From Candidatus Poribacteria bacterium (GTDB taxonomy: Bacteria; Poribacteria; WGA-4E; WGA-3G): a stretch of 64,000 bases of DNA. The number at the start of each line of letters is the position of its first letter. The first letter of the stretch is position 1. The stretch lies in NCBI GenBank assembly GCA_028821605.1, contig JAPPFM010000049.1, forward strand, positions 1 through 64,000, read 5' to 3'. Made by a program: the position numbers and the translations under genes. The notes below the pieces were generated by a model that saw only the letters and a list, made by a program, of their open reading frames with translations, was not told the origin of the DNA and did not search any database. Shown in pieces: positions 32,253 through 40,954 of this stretch.

Positions 32253-33596
32253 ATGAAAGTGATCTTGGCATTAGGAATCGTGTTGGGGCTGCTAATAACA
32301 TCTGCGAATTTAGAAGTGGCAGCACAAGGAGAAGCCCAAGCTCTCAATGTAGAGCGGTATGAGAAAAACATTGAGATTTGCAGACAAAATTTGATCGCAA
32401 TAGGCAAAGCGATTGATGCCTATCAGAAAGAACATGACGATTTTCCCGTCTGGCTTTCAGATTTACATCCGAAACACTTGGCAGATGGAAATCCGCTCAT
32501 TTGTCCTGCAGATAAAAAGAACGGCAAACCGATTTTTACGCCGAACACGGATCCAGAAATGCCCGTGAGTTATAGTTATGAGTTTAACCCAAGGTATATT
32601 GTCAACCGCGACCGCACCGGTCGCCTCCAACTTAGAGCGTCGAAAACTGAACAACGCAAATTGTATGGTGATGCCATGCCGCTCGTCCGGTGTCGACATC
32701 ATGCAAATAAAGAACTTGTGGTTCTAAACTTGAGTTTTTCCTCAAGAATTTACTGGTCATCCAATACTTGGGAAAACAGACCGGAAGAGATATACGAAAG
32801 CCTTGAAGAAACCATTGCCACCTTGGCTGCTGGAATTCAGGAGCACCCGGACAACGAACATCTTTCTTCTGTATATTCGGCACTTGTGCGTCTCTACATG
32901 AAAGTCGAACGAGCGGAAGATGCCGAGAATCTCATCAACCGTTATAAAAAAACGCTGAAACCTGACAACCTTCGAGATCATTTTGCCCTTGGCACTATGC
33001 TGGAGGCAATGAATCGGGATGAAGAGCTGCTGCAGCTTTTTGCGAAACTTGAGGAGCAGTTCCCGGAAAACCGTAGTGTTTTCAGCAGGCTTTCCAGGAT
33101 TCATGAAAGATTAGGCAACGCCGAACTGGCAAATCAATACCACCTAAAAGCTAATCCTATACTGGCGTTAATTGGTAACACTGTGCCTGATTTTTCCACC
33201 ACAGACCTTGATGGCAATCCGATTTCGCTTGCGCAATACCGTGGTAAAGTGGTCCTCCTCGATTTTTGGGCAGTCTGGTGCGGTCCGTGTGTTGCAGAAA
33301 TGCCGAATGTCAAGAAAGTCTATGACACCTATAAAGACGAAGGATTTGACGTTATTGGTATTAGTCTTGATACTGATGAAGGTAGGCTGCGGGATTACCT
33401 CAAAGAGAATGAGATCCCTTGGCGGCAGGTGTTTAGTGAGAAAGGCGGGGATAGTCCCATCGTACGACAGTACCACATTAGCTCGATCCCGGCACCGTGG
33501 CTTATTGACAGAGATGGCACGTTAATTACCCATCGAGCGAGAGGGGATGCGTTAGAACGTCTGGTAGCAGAGGCGCTGAAGGATAAATCGGACTAA
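32253..33596 (+). CDS. Exported TPR and thioredoxin-fold (TlpA/ResA-like) protein
   Basis: 447 residues. Signal peptide MKVILALGIVLGLLITSANLEVAAQ. Residues about 35-150 resemble the pseudopilin-like/DUF1559-type module (CRQNLIAIGKAIDAYQKEHDDFP, then CPADKKNGKP). TPR-like helices follow (EDAENLINRYKKTLKP, RLSRIHERLGNAELANQYHLKA). The C-terminal 140 residues are a thioredoxin fold with the redox motif WCGPC in DFWAVWCGPCVAEMPNVKKVY and the cis-proline SSIPAPWLIDRDG. It probably reduces or oxidises periplasmic disulfides. It precedes the sigma-propeller gene by 82 bp, so the two may be co-transcribed. It lacks the shared C-terminal tail. Confidence 0.85.
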   Translation: MKVILALGIVLGLLITSANLEVAAQGEAQALNVERYEKNIEICRQNLIAIGKAIDAYQKEHDDFPVWLSDLHPKHLADGNPLICPADKKNGKPIFTPNTDPEMPVSYSYEFNPRYIVNRDRTGRLQLRASKTEQRKLYGDAMPLVRCRHHANKELVVLNLSFSSRIYWSSNTWENRPEEIYESLEETIATLAAGIQEHPDNEHLSSVYSALVRLYMKVERAEDAENLINRYKKTLKPDNLRDHFALGTMLEAMNRDEELLQLFAKLEEQFPENRSVFSRLSRIHERLGNAELANQYHLKANPILALIGNTVPDFSTTDLDGNPISLAQYRGKVVLLDFWAVWCGPCVAEMPNVKKVYDTYKDEGFDVIGISLDTDEGRLRDYLKENEIPWRQVFSEKGGDSPIVRQYHISSIPAPWLIDRDGTLITHRARGDALERLVAEALKDKSD

Positions 33597-33678
33597 TTAT
33601 CAGATGAAAAGAAGTCCACTATAGGTTTTACCGTCGTAAATAGAACGCAACGCCATCTTTTCATCAGGAGGGAATCTC

Positions 33679-36639
33679 GTGGAGAGAGAAGAAGATGTTC
33701 AACTGATTCAGAGAACCTTATCGGGAGACGATACGGCATTTGGTATCTTACTCCAAAGACACCAGAAAAGCGTGCACGCGCTCGTATGGCGAAAGATCGG
33801 GGATTTTCACACTGCTGAAGATATTACCCAAGATACCTTCCTTCAAGCATATAAAAAACTCTCAACGCTCAAGAATCACAATCAGTTTGCTGGATGGCTG
33901 TATGTCATCGCAGATCGGCTTTGCATTGATTGGAGTCGGAAGAGAAGGCTCATAACGCAATCGCTGGAGGACACTCCTGTGGAAGAAATCGAAAGAACTT
34001 CCTATACACATCACGTATCAGAAGCGCGAGAAACAGAGTGCACGGAGCATCGCCGTGAACTCGTCAAAAAACTACTCGCAAAACTGCCAGAGAGTGAACG
34101 CACGGTGGTTACCCTCTACTATCTCGGTGAAATGACGACCAGAGAGATTGGGAAATTTTTAGGGGTGTCGGTGGATACAATTAAAAGTCGGCTTCGTCGC
34201 GGACGAAAGCGTTTGCAAGAGGATGAGGAACTGATGATCCAGGAAGTTTTTGGGGGCGTGCAAATACCGGCGAGTTTAGGCGAAAACGTCATGCGACAAG
34301 TCGCTGATATGGTCCCTACACCGTCTCCTGCTGCTAAACCGTTTCTCCCATGGATGGCTTTAGGTACAGTTGCGGTTTTGATCGCTTTACTCCTCGGTGC
34401 GAGCGACCGATACCTTACCCGTTTCCAGAAACCGTATAGTTTTGAGGCACAATCTGAACCGACGATTGAAATCGTTGACGCACCTATCATCCTTGATATA
34501 GCAACGAAACCGGCTGTGCAAAATCGGGTCGGACGGGATACCAGTCCCGGCAAAACCAGCCGTGCTGGCACCCAAGTTTCTAATGTAACCTCAACATCTG
34601 TTCCATCGGAGAATGCCACCAAGTTTTCTACAGCACAGTGGATGCACGGAAACGGACCGCCAGCGGGTCCTGTCCGCAATATCTTCGCTGCGTCTGACGG
34701 GACCGTCTATGCTGTTATACAAACGGGGATATACAGGTTAACGGCAGATGCAACCGCGTGGATACGCGTTAACGCGAGTGTCCCAATTGTCGAATCTTGG
34801 ATGCCAATCGGCGAATCTTGGATGCCAATGGCGGAGTATAGTGGTAGGCTTTATATTATTTCTACTGACGAGATATTTGCTTCGGATAACAGGGGTGAGA
34901 TATGGAAGACACTGGGTCCCCGACCCAAGGGAAATGCCGTTGGATTCGTCATCACAGATGCCGAAGAAGCGTCCAGTTCACAAGTGCCTATTACGATGTA
35001 TCTTGCACTTAGAGATAAAGGGATTTTCCGGTCCACAGATGGTGGCGCGCAATGGACTCCTCTTAACGACGGGTTGACAGGCGAAAACATTTCCGCAGTG
35101 GCTGCTGTTGGACTTCTGTCAAAGGGGGCAGTGTTTGCTGCTACAGAGAACGGTCTCTACCGTCTCGATTCAGACATCTGGGAAAAATTGCCATTGGATA
35201 CATCAGGAGCCGTCTGTTCCTTGGCAGTTTCAGGGAATAATCTCTATGCTGGAATAGCGCACGAGTTTTTGGTGAGATTAACGCGAAGTGAAATAAAAGA
35301 GATAATGTGGAATAATAGGTCAGATTTTGTCAAAATTTTCCATTCAGCTGACTTGGGCGCGTCGTGGACTGAGATATGGCGTGAAAATCAAGATCTTCCC
35401 ACCGGAGTACTGGCGGGTATAACGGTTTTAGCAGCTGGTAAGACGCTCGTGGCATTGAGTCTCACGCAATCTCGTTCAACAGATGGTGGACAAACTTGGA
35501 CAAAACTTACAAAACTTAGAGATGACTGGAATTTTTTGAACAATATCCGCCTTCCAGCTGTGATAGTAAACGAGAAAACGTGTTACAAAGCCAACCTATA
35601 CGGCATTCATCGCACGACTGACGGTGGTGAGTCATGGCACCTATTTATGAACGGGATGATGGGAACTGTTATAGTTGATCTCGTCGCGTTTGACAATAGA
35701 TTATACGCCCATAATGGCTATGAAGTTTATCAATCAACGGATGCGGGCGTGTCATGGAAAATAGTTCCGGTTGATAGACAAAGAGCTGGATTGAGGTCCT
35801 CCCCTACCAGCGTGATCGCTGATTTAAAACTGATGGTTGTTGGCAACATTCTTTATTCTCTTTACAGTGGCGGACCTACAGGAGACAGTGTAAGAATTTT
35901 CCGTTTATCTACCGATGGTGATAGGCTCATTCCCATTCAAGGTATCCCACTTTTTGATCGCAAAAAACTTGCTTTTGAAAAATATGAGTCAAAAGAGCGA
36001 GACCATCGTCTCGTATCTCGTATGAAAACTGAGACTGCTGCGGCGAGTCGTGATGTGTTCTATATAGAATACATAGGGGAACTTTTCAAATGGAAACTTG
36101 GTGATCCAGAGTGGACAAGCACTGGATTAATAGAGGATAGTCCTCTATATATTGACACATCCGTCCAGGTATTCACATTAGCTGTTTCAGGAGAAACCGT
36201 CTACGCTGGCAAATGGGATGGTAAACTATTTCAATCGCTTGATGAAGGGGAGAGTTGGAGAGATGTCACACCAACCCTACCGCTCCGCTTCACTCACTTC
36301 AAAGATATAGTCTTTGCAGGATCATCGGTTTACGTGGCAACGGACACTGGTGTGGTGGCTTCGCAAACTGGGGAAAACTGGCGCGTGCTTACGGATGGAA
36401 TAGGGACACGCATCGTCATAGACAAATTTGCTGTGGATGGCACAACAGTTTATGGTGCTGGCGCTGCTGGAAGTTATCGTTTGAATACGCAGTGGGAACA
36501 GATTTCTTCAGAAGTGCCAAATACGATCAGTGATCTCGTCATCGCTAACGATAAACTTTATAGTGCTAACGATCTGCTCAGTGGTACTAAAGGGAAGGGA
36601 CTGTTTTACATTTCGCTTGAAGACAATGAAGAGAAATAG
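33679..36639 (+). CDS. Transmembrane ECF sigma factor fused to Asp-box beta-propeller
   Basis: 986 residues with a GTG start preceded by AGGAGGG. Residues 7-90 are sigma-70 region 2 (AEDITQDTFLQAYKKL, then FAGWLYVIADRLCIDW); 126-180 are region 4 with helix-turn-helix (LPESERTVVTLYYLGEMTTREIGKFLGVSVDTIKSRLRRGRKRL). A single transmembrane helix, about 223-241 (LPWMALGTVAVLIALLLGA), follows. The rest is extracytoplasmic: a Ser/Thr-rich linker and a beta-propeller with at least seven Asp boxes (STDGGAQW, SADLGASW, STDGGQTW, TTDGGESW, STDAGVSW, SLDEGESW). No anti-sigma gene lies next to it. A membrane-tethered sigma that senses an outside signal is inferred. The next gene, a tail-bearing LamG protein, starts 19 bp later. 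Confidence 0.87.
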   Translation: MEREEDVQLIQRTLSGDDTAFGILLQRHQKSVHALVWRKIGDFHTAEDITQDTFLQAYKKLSTLKNHNQFAGWLYVIADRLCIDWSRKRRLITQSLEDTPVEEIERTSYTHHVSEARETECTEHRRELVKKLLAKLPESERTVVTLYYLGEMTTREIGKFLGVSVDTIKSRLRRGRKRLQEDEELMIQEVFGGVQIPASLGENVMRQVADMVPTPSPAAKPFLPWMALGTVAVLIALLLGASDRYLTRFQKPYSFEAQSEPTIEIVDAPIILDIATKPAVQNRVGRDTSPGKTSRAGTQVSNVTSTSVPSENATKFSTAQWMHGNGPPAGPVRNIFAASDGTVYAVIQTGIYRLTADATAWIRVNASVPIVESWMPIGESWMPMAEYSGRLYIISTDEIFASDNRGEIWKTLGPRPKGNAVGFVITDAEEASSSQVPITMYLALRDKGIFRSTDGGAQWTPLNDGLTGENISAVAAVGLLSKGAVFAATENGLYRLDSDIWEKLPLDTSGAVCSLAVSGNNLYAGIAHEFLVRLTRSEIKEIMWNNRSDFVKIFHSADLGASWTEIWRENQDLPTGVLAGITVLAAGKTLVALSLTQSRSTDGGQTWTKLTKLRDDWNFLNNIRLPAVIVNEKTCYKANLYGIHRTTDGGESWHLFMNGMMGTVIVDLVAFDNRLYAHNGYEVYQSTDAGVSWKIVPVDRQRAGLRSSPTSVIADLKLMVVGNILYSLYSGGPTGDSVRIFRLSTDGDRLIPIQGIPLFDRKKLAFEKYESKERDHRLVSRMKTETAAASRDVFYIEYIGELFKWKLGDPEWTSTGLIEDSPLYIDTSVQVFTLAVSGETVYAGKWDGKLFQSLDEGESWRDVTPTLPLRFTHFKDIVFAGSSVYVATDTGVVASQTGENWRVLTDGIGTRIVIDKFAVDGTTVYGAGAAGSYRLNTQWEQISSEVPNTISDLVIANDKLYSANDLLSGTKGKGLFYISLEDNEEK

Positions 36640-36658
36640 ATCAAAAGGAGCAATTACG

Positions 36659-37516
36659 ATGAAAAGCGGAATTCACTTCATTATATTTATGGTAATAATC
36701 GGTACATTCTCACTAAATGTAGCGACTGCATCAGTTGTAACGGATGGACTTGTCAACTATTGGACCTTTGATAAAGAACACGTTATTAATGAAACAGTAA
36801 AAGATGTTTGGGGTGACAACAACGGTGCAATCAGCGGAAATCCTAAAGTTGTTCCTGGACACGTAGGAGAGGCACTTAAGTTTGATGGTGATAGTGATTT
36901 TGTAAATTTAACCACACTTGGAGATTTTGGCAAACAAATGGGCGCATTTACGTTTGAAGCATGGATTAAAACCAGTAACGAGACTGATTGGATGACCCTC
37001 ATCAATACCCATGGCGGGGAATGTCCGTATTGGGGAATTCAACTCAATGGAATGAAAGGTAGAAATGGATTTCTGCCTGGAACGGGCAGGATATTTTTTA
37101 CCAATAGTTTATTAAACCGAAAAAGAGGATGTCAGACCTTTTTTGTAGGTAGTGTGAGACTCAATATCTATGATAGGGAATGGCATCACATTGTTTATGT
37201 TAATGAACATATGGCAGAAGAGGGAAAACGTAAAGAATTTATCTATGTAGACACTTTTCCCCATGGTGTGAGTGTAACTTCATTTGGAAATGAATGGACA
37301 TCTTTCCCATTTACAGAACCTGTCCATCTCGGTGCAACGAATTTTCGTGGAAAATCAGAAGGGCACTTCAAGGGTATGATCGATGAAGTCCGATTCTATG
37401 ATCGTCCTCTCACAGTAGAAGAAGTTATCCAGAACTTTGAATCCACCGAACCTTATGACATTGCGCCTAAAGGAAAATTGTCAACAGTCTGGGGGGCATT
37501 GAAGACAAAATTATAG
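36659..37516 (+). CDS. Secreted LamG-domain protein with tail, downstream of fused sigma factor
   Basis: 285 residues from the ATG at 36659 (AAAAGGAG upstream), 19 bp after the sigma-propeller stop. Signal peptide: HFIIFMVIIGTFSLNVATA. LamG domain: VNYWTFDKEHVINETVKDVWGDNNGAISG, FTFEAWIKTSNETDWMTL, REWHHIVYVNEH, and MIDEVRFYDRPLTVEEVIQNF. It ends in GKLSTVWGALKTKL. The tight spacing makes it the best candidate for a target, or ligand-associated partner, of the sigma factor. The earlier in-frame start overlaps the sigma gene and is less likely. Confidence 0.87.
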   Translation: MKSGIHFIIFMVIIGTFSLNVATASVVTDGLVNYWTFDKEHVINETVKDVWGDNNGAISGNPKVVPGHVGEALKFDGDSDFVNLTTLGDFGKQMGAFTFEAWIKTSNETDWMTLINTHGGECPYWGIQLNGMKGRNGFLPGTGRIFFTNSLLNRKRGCQTFFVGSVRLNIYDREWHHIVYVNEHMAEEGKRKEFIYVDTFPHGVSVTSFGNEWTSFPFTEPVHLGATNFRGKSEGHFKGMIDEVRFYDRPLTVEEVIQNFESTEPYDIAPKGKLSTVWGALKTKL

Positions 37517-37518
37517 TG

Positions 37519-37782
37519 TTATCCTTGCCTTAAAAGATCGGCTAAAGGGGTATACTCGCTGTTTTGAGGTAACTCCACAATGTGGACGTTTCCGCTACGC
37601 TTGAAGAGTTTGTATGCTTTTCCATCAGGGGCGGAAGTGAGGAGACAGTAGTGTTCCCCAACGATCTCAATCGCTGCGTTATTATCACAGTCGATGCCAA
37701 CGTTGGCGAGGTTTGTACCCTCGCCAACTTTTAATGTCCATTTAATTGTAAGCTTTACTATAACGTGCGAAAAATGCCCAAC
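37519..37782 (-). pseudogene. Minus-strand open stretch, possible gene remnant
   Basis: A frame open for about 87 codons on the minus strand ends with a TAA at 37519, three bases past the LamG stop. It reads, in part, KWTLKVGEGTNLANVGIDCD, then IEIVGEHYCLLTSAPDGKAY and KLFKRSGNVHIVELP. The composition looks protein-like, but no ATG opens it, so it is more likely a 3' gene fragment than a live gene. It contains the perfect hairpin GTTGGCGAGG-TTTGTAC-CCTCGCCAAC, a repeat-like element. No family recognised. Confidence 0.3.
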
Positions 37783-37801
37783 CTAAGAAAAAGGATTTCT
37801 G

Positions 37802-38707
37802 ATGTATATTAACTTTAAGTTCCTACTCAGTGTGATGTTATTGCTGAGTTTAGTTATGCCCGTGTTTTCTTTCGAGCCTTCCGGCGGGGTTTTGGTCCTG
37901 GATGGTGAGGATGACTATGCGATCCTCCCGCTTGCCGAGCACGGCTATATTTTTCCAAAAAATACCGATGAATTTACTGTTGAGGTATGGTTCTACCCGA
38001 TGTCTCGACCGGCGCCAGTACAGCAGGACATCATTCTGAGTCAGCAAGTTGTCTTCGGATTGAGCGGACATGAGGGTAGCTGTAGGGGTTGGATCGGTAA
38101 CAAGGGTGAAGTTTGTTCCTATGGCAGGGCACACCTTGAAGGCGGAGCGAGAGGTGTGAGGGGGACTAATGTCGTCATCAAGAAGGATCAATGGAACTAT
38201 CTGGCAGTCATTTTTAAGGACAGCACGTTTCATTTGGCATCCAACGATCAAATTGTTCGAGGACAGAAACGTGCCTTTATGAACGTAGTGGCGGCGGAAC
38301 TCTTTTTCGTTGAGCAGTTTAAGGATTTCTTCGTTGGCGGATATGCTGAAGATAAGGTAATAATCAATCAGTTTGGGGCACTTATAACTCGCGAGACATA
38401 CTTTCATGGTGCGATTGATACGATAAGGTTTTCAAATATCGCTCGGTATGATTTACCTGCCAAGTTAGGAATTTCGCCGTTTGATCCGCCGCATCGTTTT
38501 TTTACGGATGCGCACACGTTGGCACTCTGGGATTTTAATGAGAAGGAAGGTGCAGATCGCTTTGAAGATACGTCTGGGAATGGGAAAACGCTAATTGGCA
38601 TGAATGGTGCCGTTGTGATGAGTGGTGGAGATGTTGGTAATCTCGAAATTCGTCCGGACAATTCTTTGGCGACGACATGGGGACAAGTCAAGTCGGAATC
38701 GTTTTGA
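37802..38707 (+). CDS. Secreted LamG-like protein with tail, first gene of LamG/Kelch array
   Basis: 301 residues; AAGGA lies seven bases before the ATG. Signal peptide MYINFKFLLSVMLLLSLVMPVFSF. LamG core: GVLVLDGEDDYAILPLAEHG, EFTVEVWFYPMSRPAP, QWNYLAVIFKDSTFHLASND, then AIDTIRFSNIARYDLP and HTLALWDFNEKEGADRFEDTSGNGKTL. It resembles the later array members (DGVDDHAILDF, IDEVRISK, VALWHFDE) but is the most divergent. It ends in NSLATTWGQVKSESF, with V in place of L after the tryptophan. The Kelch gene follows after 76 bp. Confidence 0.85.
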   Translation: MYINFKFLLSVMLLLSLVMPVFSFEPSGGVLVLDGEDDYAILPLAEHGYIFPKNTDEFTVEVWFYPMSRPAPVQQDIILSQQVVFGLSGHEGSCRGWIGNKGEVCSYGRAHLEGGARGVRGTNVVIKKDQWNYLAVIFKDSTFHLASNDQIVRGQKRAFMNVVAAELFFVEQFKDFFVGGYAEDKVIINQFGALITRETYFHGAIDTIRFSNIARYDLPAKLGISPFDPPHRFFTDAHTLALWDFNEKEGADRFEDTSGNGKTLIGMNGAVVMSGGDVGNLEIRPDNSLATTWGQVKSESF

Positions 38708-38783
38708 ATTTGAGATTCAAGGATTCTCTTTCTGAACGCTTTTATGTTGAATATCCATTCGATAAACACCTAAGGAGAACGCT

Positions 38784-39860
38784 ATGCTCGTAAAATACAG
38801 GTATTTGCAATGGTTTTTTATCGTCTTATTTGTTGTTGCTTCTAACAGTTTTGCTGGCGGTTGGGAACAGGTAACCGAACTCCCAATATGGAGATATGGT
38901 AATACTGCCGCTGCTGTCTACGGTAAGATTTATATTATTGGGGGTTACGACCTCCATAAAAATTTAGGTGGGCGCGCTCCCGCACTTTCAATAGTAGATG
39001 TCTATGACACACAGACGAATACATGGCACAAAGTCGCAAACATGCCGACACCGCGGGTTGCGCCGCAAACTGCGGTTTTTTCCAATGAAATCTACGTGTT
39101 TGGAGGCTATGACCGAAAAGGTCGCCGCGGTGCGAGGAGAAACAAAAAAACCGTTGAGATGTATGACACGCAAACCGACACATGGATCAAGAAACGAGAT
39201 ATGCCAAGTCTCCGTATGGACTTTACCACCGCAGTCGTTGATGGAAAGATATATGTCATTGGTGGGAGGGTTGAGCACCAACCTTTCAAACCTATGCCGA
39301 CAAATCTGGTTGAAGTCTACGATCCATTGATTAATAAATGGGAGAAGCGGGCAGATATGCCGACCGCACGAGCGGGAGCCGATGCTGTCGTTGTAGACGG
39401 CAAAGTTTATGTTCTCGGCGGTCAAAATACATGGGTAGCACCGGGGCTTGCGGAACGTTTTATTACACGTATTGAAGAATATAATCCGAAAACCAACAAG
39501 TGGCAACAATTCCCTGACATGCCCATGTTCAAATTTTGGTTTGCCTCCGTCGTCGTTAATAATGAGATCTATACAATAGGGGGTGCTAATAATAAGCGAG
39601 AACGCATTGATGCTGTAGATGTTTATAATCCAACAGTTGACAAATGGCGTAAGATAGAGTCGCTACCGACCCCAAAAGATATATTCGCAGCTGTTGTTGT
39701 TAATGGTACAATCTATACTTTAGGTAGTTTTATAGGTGGTGTAGGTGGTGGTAAATTTTCGCCAATTGTTGAGGCGTTCGACACTGATTTTCGTGCGGTC
39801 ACAGCGAAGGGCAAACTCTCCACAAATTGGGGTGAACTCAAAGCAGAAAACCAGAAATAA
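38784..39860 (+). CDS. Secreted Kelch-repeat beta-propeller protein with tail (array copy 1)
   Basis: 358 residues. Signal peptide MLVKYRYLQWFFIVLFVVASNSFA, preceded by AAGGAGAA. Six Kelch repeats follow, each with the pattern of double glycine, then Y and W: YIIGGYD, DVYDTQTNTWHKVANMPTPR, YVFGGYDRKG, MYDTQTDTWIKKRDMPSLR, VYDPLINKWEKRADMPTAR, YNPKTNKWQQFPDMP and VYNPTVDKWRKIESLPTPK. This makes one beta-propeller, probably for ligand or protein binding outside the cell. It ends in GKLSTNWGELKAENQK. It alternates with LamG genes in the array. Confidence 0.92.
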   Translation: MLVKYRYLQWFFIVLFVVASNSFAGGWEQVTELPIWRYGNTAAAVYGKIYIIGGYDLHKNLGGRAPALSIVDVYDTQTNTWHKVANMPTPRVAPQTAVFSNEIYVFGGYDRKGRRGARRNKKTVEMYDTQTDTWIKKRDMPSLRMDFTTAVVDGKIYVIGGRVEHQPFKPMPTNLVEVYDPLINKWEKRADMPTARAGADAVVVDGKVYVLGGQNTWVAPGLAERFITRIEEYNPKTNKWQQFPDMPMFKFWFASVVVNNEIYTIGGANNKRERIDAVDVYNPTVDKWRKIESLPTPKDIFAAVVVNGTIYTLGSFIGGVGGGKFSPIVEAFDTDFRAVTAKGKLSTNWGELKAENQK

Positions 39861-39862
39861 CC

Positions 39863-39976
39863 TCACGACTTATGCAAATTGAAGAAAGAACGTGTATATT
39901 TTCCTTAAAAATCGGTATCTCGTTGCATTTAACCCCCTAAATCCCCCTTATCAGGGGGACTTTAAGAGGCAATGCG
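39863..39976. mobile_element. Dispersed non-coding element, copy 1, with empty-site evidence
   Basis: 114 bases beginning ACGACTTATGCAAATTG and ending with CCCCCTTATCAGGGGGACTTTAAGAGGCAATGCG in two blocks. At the equivalent junction after the Kelch gene at 42928, ATAACC joins TTTAAAATCAAGG directly, so the element sits exactly inside an otherwise conserved junction. A related copy is at 19208-19311. No coding capacity; a non-autonomous element or a loss at the other site are both possible. Confidence 0.55.
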
Positions 39977-40001
39977 TTTAAAATCAAGGAAACCTATGAA
40001 G

Positions 40002-40910
40002 ATGAAAACTCTACGAAATCAGTCAATTTTTGTGTGCCTTTTTCTGCTGGTTTTCATTCCGCTGGGTGCTGAATCGCTTCCGCCGCCATCACCTGCGGGT
40101 GGTAACTATTTAGTGCTTGATGGGGTGGACGATCACGCCATTTTGGACTTTGAAACGTTCGGTCTCCTCATACCAAAAGACGCAGATGAATTCACCTTTG
40201 AAGCGTGGGTATATCCAACCACGCTGCCTAACAGGGATGTACACACACTGGTTCTCAGCCAACAGGTGATGATGGATGTCACGGGCCATGATCACCAGGG
40301 ATTTGGGGGTGTAAAGGCGGTTCTAAATCTGTCGAAGGGAGATTTCATGATACAAGGTTTAGCGCACCTTGCTCGTGACGTAGGGCACACTATAATGTCG
40401 CTCGCCCCGTTAAAGTTTCCCGCGAATCAATGGAATCACATTGCCTTTCAGGGAGGAAAGGGACGGAAGACGACCGTCATTGTTAATGATTTCGCGCGCA
40501 TCTCAGGGGGAGAAAAAGGAATAACTCTCGCACACGACGCAGACAAGATCACCTCATTGGGAGGGCATCCACAGGATTTTAGACTTGGAGGGTGTGACGG
40601 AAAACTTCCGTTTCACAACAAACTGCATTCTTGGGGTTATTTTGCTGGCTATATTGATGAGGTCCGCATCTCAAAGGTTATACGTTACAATGCGGTCAAA
40701 CGCGGTTTCACGCCGCAGAAAAAGTTCAAAAATGACGCAAAGACGGTTGCGTTGTGGCATTTTGATGAAGCGAGGGGAACACGGGTGTTCTCAGATACAT
40801 CAGGCAACGCCTATCATCTGGTCGGTAAAAATGGTGCGCAGACCGATGGCAAACTCTCAGTTGAAGCAGCAGGAAAACTTGCGACGATATGGGGACGACT
40901 GAAGCAATGA
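40002..40910 (+). CDS. Secreted LamG-domain protein with tail (array)
   Basis: 302 residues from the ATG at 40002, chosen because it aligns with the conserved start MK-x-LRNQS/P of the other four copies; an ATG six bases earlier is possible. Signal peptide LRNQSIFVCLFLLVFIPLGAES. The mature start is PPPSPAGGNYLVLDGVDDHA, followed by one LamG fold: EFTFEAWVYPTTLP, NQWNHIAFQGGKGRKTTVIVNDF, YIDEVRISKVIRY and VALWHFDEARGT. It ends in EAAGKLATIWGRLKQ. It is about as close to the other array copies as expected of recent duplication. Confidence 0.9.
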   Translation: MKTLRNQSIFVCLFLLVFIPLGAESLPPPSPAGGNYLVLDGVDDHAILDFETFGLLIPKDADEFTFEAWVYPTTLPNRDVHTLVLSQQVMMDVTGHDHQGFGGVKAVLNLSKGDFMIQGLAHLARDVGHTIMSLAPLKFPANQWNHIAFQGGKGRKTTVIVNDFARISGGEKGITLAHDADKITSLGGHPQDFRLGGCDGKLPFHNKLHSWGYFAGYIDEVRISKVIRYNAVKRGFTPQKKFKNDAKTVALWHFDEARGTRVFSDTSGNAYHLVGKNGAQTDGKLSVEAAGKLATIWGRLKQ

Positions 40911-40954
40911 AAAAGGAACTGATTTACGACAAAAAATCAAGGAAACCTACGAAG

